Below, one piece after another: positions 14,788 to 22,630 of a stretch of 64,000 nt of DNA. The notes beneath the pieces are model-generated. The model saw only the letters and a list, made by a program, of their open reading frames with translations. It was not told the DNA's origin and ran no database searches. The translations under genes and the position numbers were made by a program. Location of the stretch: the NCBI GenBank assembly GCA_048370855.1, contig DBGEOK010000109.1, positions 43,421-107,420 of the forward strand, read 5' to 3'. Every line of letters begins with the position of its first letter. Within the stretch, counting starts at the first letter, position 1. This stretch comes from Limiplasma sp048370855 (lineage in GTDB: Bacteria > Bacillota > Clostridia > Christensenellales > Aristaeellaceae).

Positions 14788-17700
14788 TTACAGGATGCCC
14801 ACGACGAATGAGAGCGTCAGGGACCGGTCCGACGGTATCCGGTACTCTGGGAGCACGGGCGCGCCCCAGCTATCGTCGCCGCCTACCCCCATGCGGGCCA
14901 GCGCGACATCCAGGTAGGTGTAACAGGGAGGGGGAAGCTCGTCCTGGTGGCGGGCGGCATACAGCTCCATGGCGCTGTGGGGCAGCACGCTCACGCACAA
15001 AGGGCATTCTGCCGCCTCCACGCGAAGCCCGCGCCCGCGGTCGTCCGTGACGCACAGCTCCCGCACTCCCTCGCGGTTGCCGCACTCCTGCGGCCAAAGG
15101 TAGGGCGTCAGGTTTTTTTGCGCGGTGGTTTCAAACAGGCCCAGGCGCGCGCCGCTCTTGCGGTCACAGTAGTTCTCCTCCGGCCCGAGCCCGTAATAGC
15201 GCACGTTGCACAGCTCCCGCGGCAGGCGAAAGGCAAGGCCGAACGCCGGGAAGGCGGGCAGGCCCTCGCGCCCCTCCCAGCGCAGCTCCACGCGCAGCTT
15301 TCCGCCGCCGAGTACGGCGTAGGAAAGCTCCATGCTCATTCCCCCGGTCAGCGGAAGCTCATAGCGGTAGCGGATGACAAAGGGCGTATGCGCTTCGGTC
15401 GTCAGCGCCCTGCCGGCCGCGTGAAGGCTTGCCGCGTGCCAGACCGCGGCCGAATGCCAGCTTCCGTTTCCCAGATCGTTATCGGTCGGGGCGCGGAACA
15501 GGCTTAATGAAGGCGGAGCGGAGAGCAGCTCGCGTCCGTCCGCCCCTCGGAGGGAACAAAGGCCGCCTTCCCCCAAGCTGAACAACATGCTGAAACCGTC
15601 GCCGCGCACGCCGATATTGACGTCTCCCCGAACCACCTCGTAAGGGGCGTTCTCCTCCTTCTGCGGCGAGGGAACGCTGAACACGACCGACGAGCCGTGC
15701 ATCAGCTCGTCGTCAGGGCCGGCCCAGTCCGCTGCTTCCCGCAAGGAAAGGCCGCAGTCCAACACGTATTCCCCGCTTAAAGCCGGGCGGGGGAGGGGCA
15801 GCTCGTACCGGCGGGTCTCGCCGGGCGGCACGTCCAGGTCCTGTAACAGGCCGGACGCGACAGGCTCGCCGTTTCGCAAAAGACGCCATCGCAGCAGGTA
15901 ATCCGAGGCGTTAGCGAACAGGAAACGGTTTTCCAGCGTAACGCCGCCCGCGTCCGGCGTCACGCGGATTCCCTGATAGAGAAAGCGGACCTCCTGGAGC
16001 TTGGGCGTGGGCGTCCTGTCGGCAAAGAAAAGGCCGTCGCCGCAGAAATTGCGGTCGGTGGGGCGGTCGCCGAAGTCGCCTCCATAGGCGAGGCGCGCGC
16101 CTCCATTTGGCGAGGCGGTGAGAAGCGCCTGGTCGATCATATCCCAAATAAAGCCGCCCTGGTACTGAGGATACCGGTCCTCCAGCGCGATGTATTGGCA
16201 CAGCCCGCCGCAGCTATTGCCCATCGCGTGCGAATACTCGCACAGCAGAAAGGGCTTTTCCGGGTGCGCCTCGATGAACGCGGCAACCTCCGCGGCGGGC
16301 GGGTACATGCGGCTTTCCATGTCGGAGGTTCCGTTGTAGCGGCGGTCATGAAAGACGCCCTCGTAATGCACCAGACGGCTCGGGTCGCGGCTGCGGAAGT
16401 ACCGGGACATTTCAAACAGGTCGCGGCCGCCGTAGCTTTCGTTGCCGCAGGACCAGATCAGCACGGAGGGATGATTCTTGTCGCGCTCCAGCATGGAGGC
16501 CGCGCGGTCCATGAGCGCGGGCAGCCAGGCGGGATCGTCGTTGGGCACGGCCCACTCCGGGTCCGTCTTGCCAAGCTTCTGCCAGGAGCCATGGCTTTCC
16601 ACGTTTGCCTCGTCGATCACATAGAGGCCGTATTCGTCGCAAAGCCTGTACCAGAGGCTCTGGTTCGGATAGTGGCAGGTGCGCACCGCGTTGACGTTGC
16701 TGCGCTTGAGCGCGCGGATATCGCGCAGCATATGCTCAGGCGTGATGGCGCGCCCGGCCTCCATGCAAAACTCATGCCGGTTCACGCCCCGGAACACGAT
16801 TCGTTTTCCATTCAGCAGCATCAGCCCGTTTTTCAGCTCAAACCGGCGAAAGCCCAGCCGGGTCTGCGCAACCTCGTACACGCCGCCGGCGGAAAGCAGC
16901 GTGAGGCGGAGGGTATAAAGAAAAGGCTTTTCAGCGCTCCACAGCAGGGGATTGGGAACGGAACGCTCCAGCGTCATGGCGGCGGCGGCCCGGGCCGTCA
17001 AGCTGTCGGCCAAAGCGCCCGACGGATCGTACAGCTCCGCCCGGAGGACGACGGGCTCCTCCGGCAGGTCAAGGGAAAGATCGGCGCGGAGGACGCCCAT
17101 CGAAAAGCCTTCCTTTAGCTCCGGGCGTACAAACAGGTCGCGCACATGCGCGCGCGGGTACGCCTCCAGCTCAACATCCCGAAAAATGCCCGAGAAGCGC
17201 CAGAAATCCTGATCCTCGATCCAAGAGGCGGAGGAGAAGCGGAACACCTCCACCGCCAGCCTGTTGAGGCCGGGCCGAAGCGCGCGCGTAATATCAAAGC
17301 GCGAGGGGGTAAAGCTGTCCTCGGCATAGCCGATCAGCTCGCCGTTTACCCAACAAAAAAACGCGGTTTCTACCCCGTGAAAGACGATCGCCACGCGAGA
17401 GCCCTCCCAGGCGGGCGGAATCTCAAAATCGCGCGCATAGCTGCCGACCGGGTTATACAGAACGGGGACCTGGGGAGGACGAAGCCTCTCGTGACCGTCC
17501 CAGGGATACTGCGTGTTGACATACTGAGGCCGCCCGTAACCCTGAAGCTGAATATGGCCCGGCACGCGGATTTCATCCCAGGCGGAGCAGTCGAAGCCCG
17601 GCGAATAGAAGCCGGCGGGGCGCTCGTCGATGCGCTCCGCATAATGAAACCGCCATCGTCCGTTCAGGCTTATCCGCAGGCTGCCGGCGTTCGCGGCGGC

Positions 17701-17808
17701 TTCCTCGGCGCTCGCGTATACGTCATGGTCGGAAACGGCGGGGAGCCGGTTGACGGCAAAAACGGCGGGATCGGTCAGAACATCGAGGTCGTAGCGTAGC
17801 GTGGCCAT
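14788..17808 (-). CDS. lacZ: GH2 beta-galactosidase (LacZ type)
   Basis: A 1006-residue GH2 enzyme of full LacZ length: sugar-binding jelly roll, two Ig-like domains around the TIM barrel, and a C-terminal beta-sandwich. Landmarks are NGRWRFHY, VPGHIQLQGY, NRHEFC, the acid/base E457 in WSCGNESYGG and the nucleophile E524 in LLCEYSHAMGN. It hydrolyses terminal beta-galactosides. There is no signal peptide, so it is cytoplasmic. Start: ATG at 17808 has AGGAGG upstream with about 9 bases spacing; the 16-residue upstream extension has none. It follows the epimerase gene by 115 bases, where an extended -10 is seen. No lactose permease is adjacent, so uptake must be encoded elsewhere. Confidence 0.93.
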   Translation of the reverse strand: MATLRYDLDVLTDPAVFAVNRLPAVSDHDVYASAEEAAANAGSLRISLNGRWRFHYAERIDERPAGFYSPGFDCSAWDEIRVPGHIQLQGYGRPQYVNTQYPWDGHERLRPPQVPVLYNPVGSYARDFEIPPAWEGSRVAIVFHGVETAFFCWVNGELIGYAEDSFTPSRFDITRALRPGLNRLAVEVFRFSSASWIEDQDFWRFSGIFRDVELEAYPRAHVRDLFVRPELKEGFSMGVLRADLSLDLPEEPVVLRAELYDPSGALADSLTARAAAAMTLERSVPNPLLWSAEKPFLYTLRLTLLSAGGVYEVAQTRLGFRRFELKNGLMLLNGKRIVFRGVNRHEFCMEAGRAITPEHMLRDIRALKRSNVNAVRTCHYPNQSLWYRLCDEYGLYVIDEANVESHGSWQKLGKTDPEWAVPNDDPAWLPALMDRAASMLERDKNHPSVLIWSCGNESYGGRDLFEMSRYFRSRDPSRLVHYEGVFHDRRYNGTSDMESRMYPPAAEVAAFIEAHPEKPFLLCEYSHAMGNSCGGLCQYIALEDRYPQYQGGFIWDMIDQALLTASPNGGARLAYGGDFGDRPTDRNFCGDGLFFADRTPTPKLQEVRFLYQGIRVTPDAGGVTLENRFLFANASDYLLRWRLLRNGEPVASGLLQDLDVPPGETRRYELPLPRPALSGEYVLDCGLSLREAADWAGPDDELMHGSSVVFSVPSPQKEENAPYEVVRGDVNIGVRGDGFSMLFSLGEGGLCSLRGADGRELLSAPPSLSLFRAPTDNDLGNGSWHSAAVWHAASLHAAGRALTTEAHTPFVIRYRYELPLTGGMSMELSYAVLGGGKLRVELRWEGREGLPAFPAFGLAFRLPRELCNVRYYGLGPEENYCDRKSGARLGLFETTAQKNLTPYLWPQECGNREGVRELCVTDDRGRGLRVEAAECPLCVSVLPHSAMELYAARHQDELPPPCYTYLDVALARMGVGGDDSWGAPVLPEYRIPSDRSLTLSFVVGIL

Positions 17809-17897
17809 CCTGAGGCGCCTCCTTGGCGGCAGCGAGCGTGCCGCGGTTTTTGGCAAAAAATTTCCGCCGAGCTACGTGCGCATGGCCCGGCGGAAAC

Positions 17898-17906
17898 AGT
17901 ATAGCA
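17898..17906 (-). promoter_or_regulatory. Candidate extended -10 promoter of beta-galactosidase gene
   Basis: TGCTATACT on the minus strand, about 90 bases before the start codon. No good -35 is seen. Confidence 0.4.
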
Positions 17907-17923
17907 TACGGACGGTCCTTTGG

Positions 17924-18958
17924 CTATGCCCGCGCGAGCGCGCGGCGGCGCATCCGCGCGTGCCGTTTGCGGGACACCCCCTGCGCCTTGAGCCACGCGA
18001 CCGTATCCGCGACGGTCTTTTGTAAGTCCCGGGGACGGTAGGAAAGCTCCATCGTCGCCTTATCATGGGAAAAGCGGTCGTTGCCGGAAAGCGCGTGCAG
18101 AGAATAGCTCGTGTAAAGCGGCCTGCGCCCGCGAAGCTTCGCCGCGGCCGTAAGCAGCGGCGCGGCGGCCTTCGCTACCCACAGGGGAAGCACGGGCAGC
18201 CGGCGGCCTCCGGAGGTTGAGCGCACCATGCGCAGCACGTCCTTGATCTCATAATGGCGGTTGGACAGGATATAGCATTCTCCCGCCCGGCCGTTCAGGG
18301 CCGCGTTGAGGCAGCCCTGCGCCACGTCGCGCACGTCCACCATGTCGTATCCGCCGCGCACACAGGCGGGCAGCTTGCCCAGCATATAGTCCCGGATCAC
18401 TTGAACCAGATGGTTCCCGGCGCTGTCATAAGGGCCTAAGATGCCGGAGGGATGCACGACCACCACGTCGAAGCCGTCCTTGGCGGCCTCCATCACGGCT
18501 TGCGTGGCTTCGGCCTTGGTTTTGGCATAGCTGCCGACCACCAGCTCAGGCGAGAACCGGCTGATTTCGGACAGCACCGAGGTATCGTCTCCCTCGGGAA
18601 TGGCGTGCACGGAGCTTACGTGTACCATGCGGCGGATGCGGTGCTTCCGGCACAGGGCCAGGACGTTCTTGGTGCCCTCCACATTGACGCGTCGCAGAAG
18701 CTCAAAGGGCTTATCGCCGATGTCGATGAGCCCCGCCGTGTGGATGAGGAGGGTTTGCGCCGGGTCGACGCCGTCAAAAAGCGGCTCCAGGCTTTCCGGC
18801 TGGGTGACGTCGCCAAAATAATATCGGACGTTCGCGCGGTCCCGCACCGGTTCTCCGGGCAAAACCAGCCCGCGGACCTCGCAGTCCGAACCTTCCAGTT
18901 GACGGACCAAGGTGCCGCCCAGATGTCCGTTCGCTCCCGTAATCAAATAGGTGAACAT
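17924..18958 (-). CDS. NAD(P)-dependent epimerase/dehydratase-family reductase
   Basis: A 344-residue short-chain dehydrogenase of the extended type. The Rossmann motif is TGANGHLGG at the N-terminus. The catalytic Ser and Tyr/Lys are in HVSSVHAIP and SYAKTKAEA. It resembles dihydroflavonol-4-reductase-like and 3-beta-HSD-like proteins of Firmicutes, which act on sugars or ketones of unknown identity. Start: ATG at 18958 has GAAGGGAG upstream. It is divergent from a TetR regulator, the usual layout for a regulator controlling a neighbouring enzyme. The exact reaction is not known. Confidence 0.8.
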   Translation of the reverse strand: MFTYLITGANGHLGGTLVRQLEGSDCEVRGLVLPGEPVRDRANVRYYFGDVTQPESLEPLFDGVDPAQTLLIHTAGLIDIGDKPFELLRRVNVEGTKNVLALCRKHRIRRMVHVSSVHAIPEGDDTSVLSEISRFSPELVVGSYAKTKAEATQAVMEAAKDGFDVVVVHPSGILGPYDSAGNHLVQVIRDYMLGKLPACVRGGYDMVDVRDVAQGCLNAALNGRAGECYILSNRHYEIKDVLRMVRSTSGGRRLPVLPLWVAKAAAPLLTAAAKLRGRRPLYTSYSLHALSGNDRFSHDKATMELSYRPRDLQKTVADTVAWLKAQGVSRKRHARMRRRALARA

Positions 18959-19013
18959 TCCATACACTCCCTTCTGGAAACATACAGGGCTGTTGATTAT
19001 CTTCTGCAATTGT

Positions 19014-19042
19014 ATTATAATCGCTTTGACGCCCGGCTACAA
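19014..19042 (-). promoter_or_regulatory. Candidate promoter of the epimerase gene
   Basis: On the minus strand: TTGTAG (19037-19042), 17-base spacer, TATAAT (19014-19019). It lies in the gap shared with the divergent TetR gene. An imperfect inverted repeat GAACAC / GTGTTG near 19073-19098 could be an operator, but is short. Confidence 0.55.
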
Positions 19043-19113
19043 CCATCAGATGGCAGCGGTTTGAACGGTTGCTGAACACGCGAACGCGAAAGTGTTGAAC
19101 GGAGATGTAAACA

Positions 19114-19719
19114 ATGAGGGAAGAGACGAAGGATCATCGGGTCAGGGTGACGCAAACGCTGATAAGGCGCGCGTTTACGGAGCTTTTGACCCAAAAGCCC
19201 ATTCAAAGCATTTCCATCAAGGAGCTGTGCGAGCGGGCGGGGATCAACCGGGGCACGTTTTACGCGCACTATCAGGACATTTACGACCTGCGCGAAAAAA
19301 TAGAGGACGAAATGTATCGTGATATTCAGCGCAACCTAAGCCCGCTGCTGGGGGCGGAGGCCCACGCCTCGCAGATGGAGATCACGGCGGGCATCTTTCA
19401 GTGGATGAAGGAAAACAGCGACATGTGCGCCGTGGTGCTGGGCGAGTACGGCGACAAGGAGTTTTTATGGAAGGTGCTCAACCTTGGCCAGATGGTATGC
19501 AAGGAAAGCTATCTGCGCCTGTTTGAAAAAACGTCCCCCGAGCGCATCGAGTGGTTTTACGCATACGCCAGCTCCGGCTGCATCGGGCTTTTGCGGAAAT
19601 GGTTATCGGAGAATATGGAAACGCCCGCGATGGAAATCGCGGGCATGGCGGAGCAACTGATCGTGCATGGGATGGGGTTTTTGGAGGGACGGGAGGCTCA
19701 AGGCTCGCGCCGCTCGTAG
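19114..19719 (+). CDS. TetR/AcrR-family transcriptional regulator
   Basis: A 201-residue regulator. The N-terminal helix-turn-helix is clear: SISIKELCERAGINRGTFYAHYQDIYDL, with an HTH tyrosine typical of the family. The C-terminal ligand-binding half resembles the DhaS-type TetR_C group. It should bind DNA as a dimer and release on ligand binding. It is divergent from the epimerase gene, the likely target. GGAG lies about 10 bases before the ATG. Its 3' end overlaps the convergent ABC permease gene by 22 bases. Confidence 0.88.
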   Translation: MREETKDHRVRVTQTLIRRAFTELLTQKPIQSISIKELCERAGINRGTFYAHYQDIYDLREKIEDEMYRDIQRNLSPLLGAEAHASQMEITAGIFQWMKENSDMCAVVLGEYGDKEFLWKVLNLGQMVCKESYLRLFEKTSPERIEWFYAYASSGCIGLLRKWLSENMETPAMEIAGMAEQLIVHGMGFLEGREAQGSRRS

Positions 19720-20315
19720 AACCGGACGGACAGGAGGTAGGATACCGGCAGCAGCAGCGCCGCCGCCAGCGGGAGCCAGAGAGACGTGGAGAGCGCGGAG
19801 GGGCTGCCGGATATGCCGCCGACGCTTACAGATGTGAAGGCAAGGCTGGCGAGCATCACAATACCCAAAAAGATGAAGCGCCCCTTTTCCGACCCGAAGC
19901 GATAGGCGCAAGGCAGCGTGATGCAGGGGCAGAGAATGCCGATGGACAGCATGACCGCAAGCATGCTGAGAAATTCTTCCGGCACAAGGGCCTGCCGGCC
20001 GCTAAGCGTCGCCAGCGCCACGCCGCTGTTGAGCAGCATGACCACGCCAAGCAAAATCAGCACAAGCACATACCGTTCGGCGACAATGGCGCGCTTGCGG
20101 TAGGGCAGGGCCCTGGCGTAGACGGTCCAGCCGGATTTTTCATCATATGAATGAAGCGTTACGGGGATCATCACCATCAGCACAACGGGAAACACCAGCA
20201 AAAACAGGTTCCGCCCCGTCGCGGCGAAGGTCACCAGGAAAATGACAAGAACCAGCAGAAAGGAGCGGCAGTATGCCGCGATCATGTAGAAGTCTTTCAA
20301 CAGCAGGCTTTTCAT
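19698..20315 (-). CDS. ABC-2 type transporter permease (YtrC/BcrB-like)
   Basis: A 205-residue membrane protein with about six helices, of the ABC2_membrane_5 type. The N-terminus MKSLLLKDFYMIAAY, the GWTVYARALPYRKRAIVAERY loop and a closing basic RFYERRE tail are typical. Start: ATG at 20315 has AAGGAGG 10 bases upstream and overlaps the ATPase stop by 4 bases; the longer frame has no site. It is the third gene of a GntR-ATPase-permease operon, a layout shared with ytr-like operons induced by cell-wall antibiotics. The transported compound is unknown. Its end overlaps the convergent TetR gene. Confidence 0.85.
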   Translation of the reverse strand: MKSLLLKDFYMIAAYCRSFLLVLVIFLVTFAATGRNLFLLVFPVVLMVMIPVTLHSYDEKSGWTVYARALPYRKRAIVAERYVLVLILLGVVMLLNSGVALATLSGRQALVPEEFLSMLAVMLSIGILCPCITLPCAYRFGSEKGRFIFLGIVMLASLAFTSVSVGGISGSPSALSTSLWLPLAAALLLPVSYLLSVRFYERREP

Positions 20316-21160
20316 TGCGCGTGATCCTCCTTGACCATCCATACGAACAATTCCTCAATGCTGACGGGCCCGGCGCTGAAGCCGGAGGGCAGGCGGTCGC
20401 GCCGGACGACGGCGTCCACGCCGTAGGAGGACTGCCGGGAGCCGAGCACCGCCGAGGGGTCGAGCGCGGCAAACTGCTCATGGGAGCAGTGCACGGCGCC
20501 GAAGGTTCCCAACAGCAGGTCCTTTTCCTCGCAGAGCACCAGCTTTCCCCGGTGCAGAAAAGCAATGTAATCGCATAGCTTTTCCAGGTCGCTGACAATA
20601 TGGGAGGAGACGAGGATGGAATGATCCTCCTTCCTTGTAAATTCGCTGAAAATTTCCACGACCTCTTCCCGCACGACAGGATCAAGCCCGCTGGTGGCCT
20701 CGTCCAGCAGCAGCAGCCTTGGATGATGGGAGAGGGCGATGGCGATGCCGAGCTTCATTTTATTGCCGCGCGAAAAATTCTTAAAGGCTTTGTCGCGCGG
20801 AATGGAGAGCCGATCCAGGTAGCCGGCGTACACCTGCGCGTCCCATTGGCGGTAGGCGTTTTGCATGATACGGCCCGCCTGGCGGGCGGTCAGGCACTCC
20901 GGCAGGCCCACCTCGTCCAGCACGACGCCGATCTCTTCCTTTACCGCGGACAGATTGTCGCCGCCGTCTAGGCCCAGGATGGAAAAGGCGCCGCCGTCGG
21001 GCCGGAGGATTTGTAAAAGAAGCTTGAGGGTGGTGCTTTTGCCCGCCCCGTTTTCACCGATTAAGCCCATAATGCAGCCGCTTGGCAGCGTGAGGTCGAG
21101 AGGGCCCAGCGTGAAGCCGCTAAAGGATTTGGTCAGGCCCTTGATTTCGATTGCGTTCAT
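20312..21160 (-). CDS. ABC transporter ATP-binding protein (YtrB/BcrA-like)
   Basis: A 282-residue ATPase. Walker A is GENGAGKST, the signature is FSRGNKMKLG (a divergent form usual in BcrA/YtrB types), Walker B is LLLDEATSGLDP and the switch His is in SSHIVSDLE. The last 60 or so residues form a small extra domain. It energises the permease encoded next. It overlaps the GntR stop by 4 bases and the permease start by 4. Function at family level is certain; substrate is not. Confidence 0.9.
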   Translation of the reverse strand: MNAIEIKGLTKSFSGFTLGPLDLTLPSGCIMGLIGENGAGKSTTLKLLLQILRPDGGAFSILGLDGGDNLSAVKEEIGVVLDEVGLPECLTARQAGRIMQNAYRQWDAQVYAGYLDRLSIPRDKAFKNFSRGNKMKLGIAIALSHHPRLLLLDEATSGLDPVVREEVVEIFSEFTRKEDHSILVSSHIVSDLEKLCDYIAFLHRGKLVLCEEKDLLLGTFGAVHCSHEQFAALDPSAVLGSRQSSYGVDAVVRRDRLPSGFSAGPVSIEELFVWMVKEDHAQ

Positions 21161-21537
21161 GGTTCATCCTCCCCGGCAATCATTTGGTATATTTCCATCA
21201 GGTCCCGCGCGTCCAGATGACAGGAGGCGGCGAGCCTGGCAACACAGCGCAGGTGCTCCTCGATGCGCCGGAGGTTTTCCTCCCGGAGCAGCTCTACGTT
21301 TTTTTTCGCCACAAAGCAGCCTTTGCCCGCCACTGTGTAAATGAACCCCTCGCGCTCCAGCTCGTCATACGCGCGTTTGGTGGTAATGACGCTGATGCGC
21401 AGGTCCTTGGCAAGGTTCCGGATGGAGGGAAGGGGATCGTCCTCGTTCAGCGCGCCGCTGATGATCTGGCTCTTGATTTGTGAATAAATCTGGTCGTAGA
21501 TCGGAGCGCCGCTTCGGTTATCAATGGTAATGGTCAT
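21157..21537 (-). CDS. GntR-family transcriptional regulator (YtrA subfamily)
   Basis: A 126-residue regulator with an N-terminal winged helix (PIYDQIYSQIKSQIISGAL, LPSIRNLAKDLRISVITTKRAYDELEREGFIYTVAGKGCFV) and a short helical tail, the YtrA pattern. Start: ATG at 21537 has GGAGG with 7-base spacing; the 18-residue upstream extension is unlikely. Members repress their own operon with an ABC transporter and are released by cell-wall stress. A palindromic AT-rich stretch over the promoter fits autorepression. Confidence 0.9.
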   Translation of the reverse strand: MTITIDNRSGAPIYDQIYSQIKSQIISGALNEDDPLPSIRNLAKDLRISVITTKRAYDELEREGFIYTVAGKGCFVAKKNVELLREENLRRIEEHLRCVARLAASCHLDARDLMEIYQMIAGEDEP

Positions 21538-21567
21538 CCCGCCACCTCCGTTCAACCGTGCATATAC

Positions 21568-21596
21568 AGTATATACAGATAGCACGGCCATGTCAA
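21568..21596 (-). promoter_or_regulatory. Promoter and probable operator of the GntR-ABC operon
   Basis: On the minus strand: consensus TTGACA (21591-21596), 17-base spacer, TATACT (21568-21573). The -10 is embedded in symmetric AT-rich sequence (TATAC-T-GTATA, and GTATATAC), a likely site for the GntR-type protein. Confidence 0.7.
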
Positions 21597-21609
21597 CAGG
21601 GAAAATATG

Positions 21610-21868
21610 AAAAGCGCCGCGCGTTTGGCAGCGCGGCGCTCAGCGTGGCGGAAAAGCTCGCCAGCGGCGATCTTTTCCGCCAAAACACGTTTCCCCTGCG
21701 CCTGCGGCGCGGTCGGGGAAACGTGCAAGGAAACCTTGCTGCGCAAGGCTTCCGAATCCACCGCACATGTCGCTGGATTCGGAATGCAGCTCGGAGGGCT
21801 GCGGCCCTCCGAGCCTCCCAAAGAGTCGGCCTGAGCGCGCGCGTTTGGCAGCGCGGCGCTTTTTGAGA
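21610..21868. repeat. Hairpin cluster B (string of stem-loops)
   Basis: In the 366-base gap upstream of the GntR gene. A 22-base sequence is repeated at 21619-21640 and 21839-21860; each copy closes a GC hairpin, and the second is followed by TTTTT. Between them lie stems GGCGGAAAAG (about 21648-21681), CACGTTTCCCC (21686-21696 with 21715-21725), TTCCGAATCCA (21750-21760 with 21774-21784) and GCTCGGAGGGC (21789-21799 with 21804-21814). No gene is seen here. Confidence 0.7.
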
Positions 21869-21903
21869 GGATGGAAAACCGGCGGAGCCTTGCCCGGCAG
21901 GAG

Positions 21904-22620
21904 CTATTCCTCTCCGGGACCGGCGCCGTTTTCCCCGGCCATCACGCTCTTGAGCCCGGCGACGCTCTCAACGGGTAGCGAAAACATCACGGTATGGGCT
22001 GGGCTGGCGACACCCGCTTTGTCCATAATCGCGCGCATAAGAGCGCCCTTATCGCGCGCGGCGGTCACAATCAGCAGCATTTCCTTTTCGTCCGCGAGCG
22101 ACATGCCAAAGAACGTATCGTCGGCGTGCGGGTTTGTCCCCTTTGCGTGAATGATGGTGCCGCCCATCGCGCCCGCGGCCCGCGCCGCGTCCATAACGGT
22201 ATCCACATGGCCGCGCTCCGCGATGGCCACGATCAGCTCATATTGGAAAGCCTGCTTTTCTTGCATGTCCGTCACCTCACCAATGATGATGTTCTGGTTT
22301 TCCGTCAGGTATTTCAGACTGCTCGCGCCGCCGATGCTGGCCACCGGTAGGGTGAGCGCGATGCCTTGGCCGGGCATGTCCAGCCCAAGCTCGCTGACCA
22401 TTTGCGCCATCAGGCGCATCGCCTTTTTGCGCTGGAGCATGGTAAACAGCAACGCCTTTTCCGCCTCTTCCAGCCCCAACAGGCTCAGCAGCTTTCGGCC
22501 GGCGGTGCCGCGGCACAGCGCGCCGAAAAGGCTTACCACCCCGTGCTCGCGGAAAAAGGAGGTGAAAATTTCATCGCTTTCCCGTTGAATAATGACGATC
22601 AACAGCCGAAGGTCTTGCAT
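21904..22620 (-). CDS. Tandem PII-like (GlnB-fold) regulatory protein
   Basis: A 238-residue protein that reads as two PII-like ferredoxin folds in a row. Half 1 (about 4-100) ends in GIALTLPVASIGG; half 2 (about 127-225) has the PII-style MDAARAAGAMGGTIIHAKGT and ends in HTVMFSLPVESVAGL. PII proteins sense nucleotides or small metabolites and gate transporters or enzymes. Half 1 lacks the ARAAGA...GG strand-loop, so only half 2 may bind nucleotide. Start: ATG at 22620 has AAGGAGG 6 bases upstream; the 34-residue extension lies over the previous gene. It starts 10 bases after the DUF1538 stop, so it probably regulates that membrane protein. The ligand is unknown. Confidence 0.8.
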   Translation of the reverse strand: MQDLRLLIVIIQRESDEIFTSFFREHGVVSLFGALCRGTAGRKLLSLLGLEEAEKALLFTMLQRKKAMRLMAQMVSELGLDMPGQGIALTLPVASIGGASSLKYLTENQNIIIGEVTDMQEKQAFQYELIVAIAERGHVDTVMDAARAAGAMGGTIIHAKGTNPHADDTFFGMSLADEKEMLLIVTAARDKGALMRAIMDKAGVASPAHTVMFSLPVESVAGLKSVMAGENGAGPGEE

Positions 22621-22630
22621 GATAGCCTCC

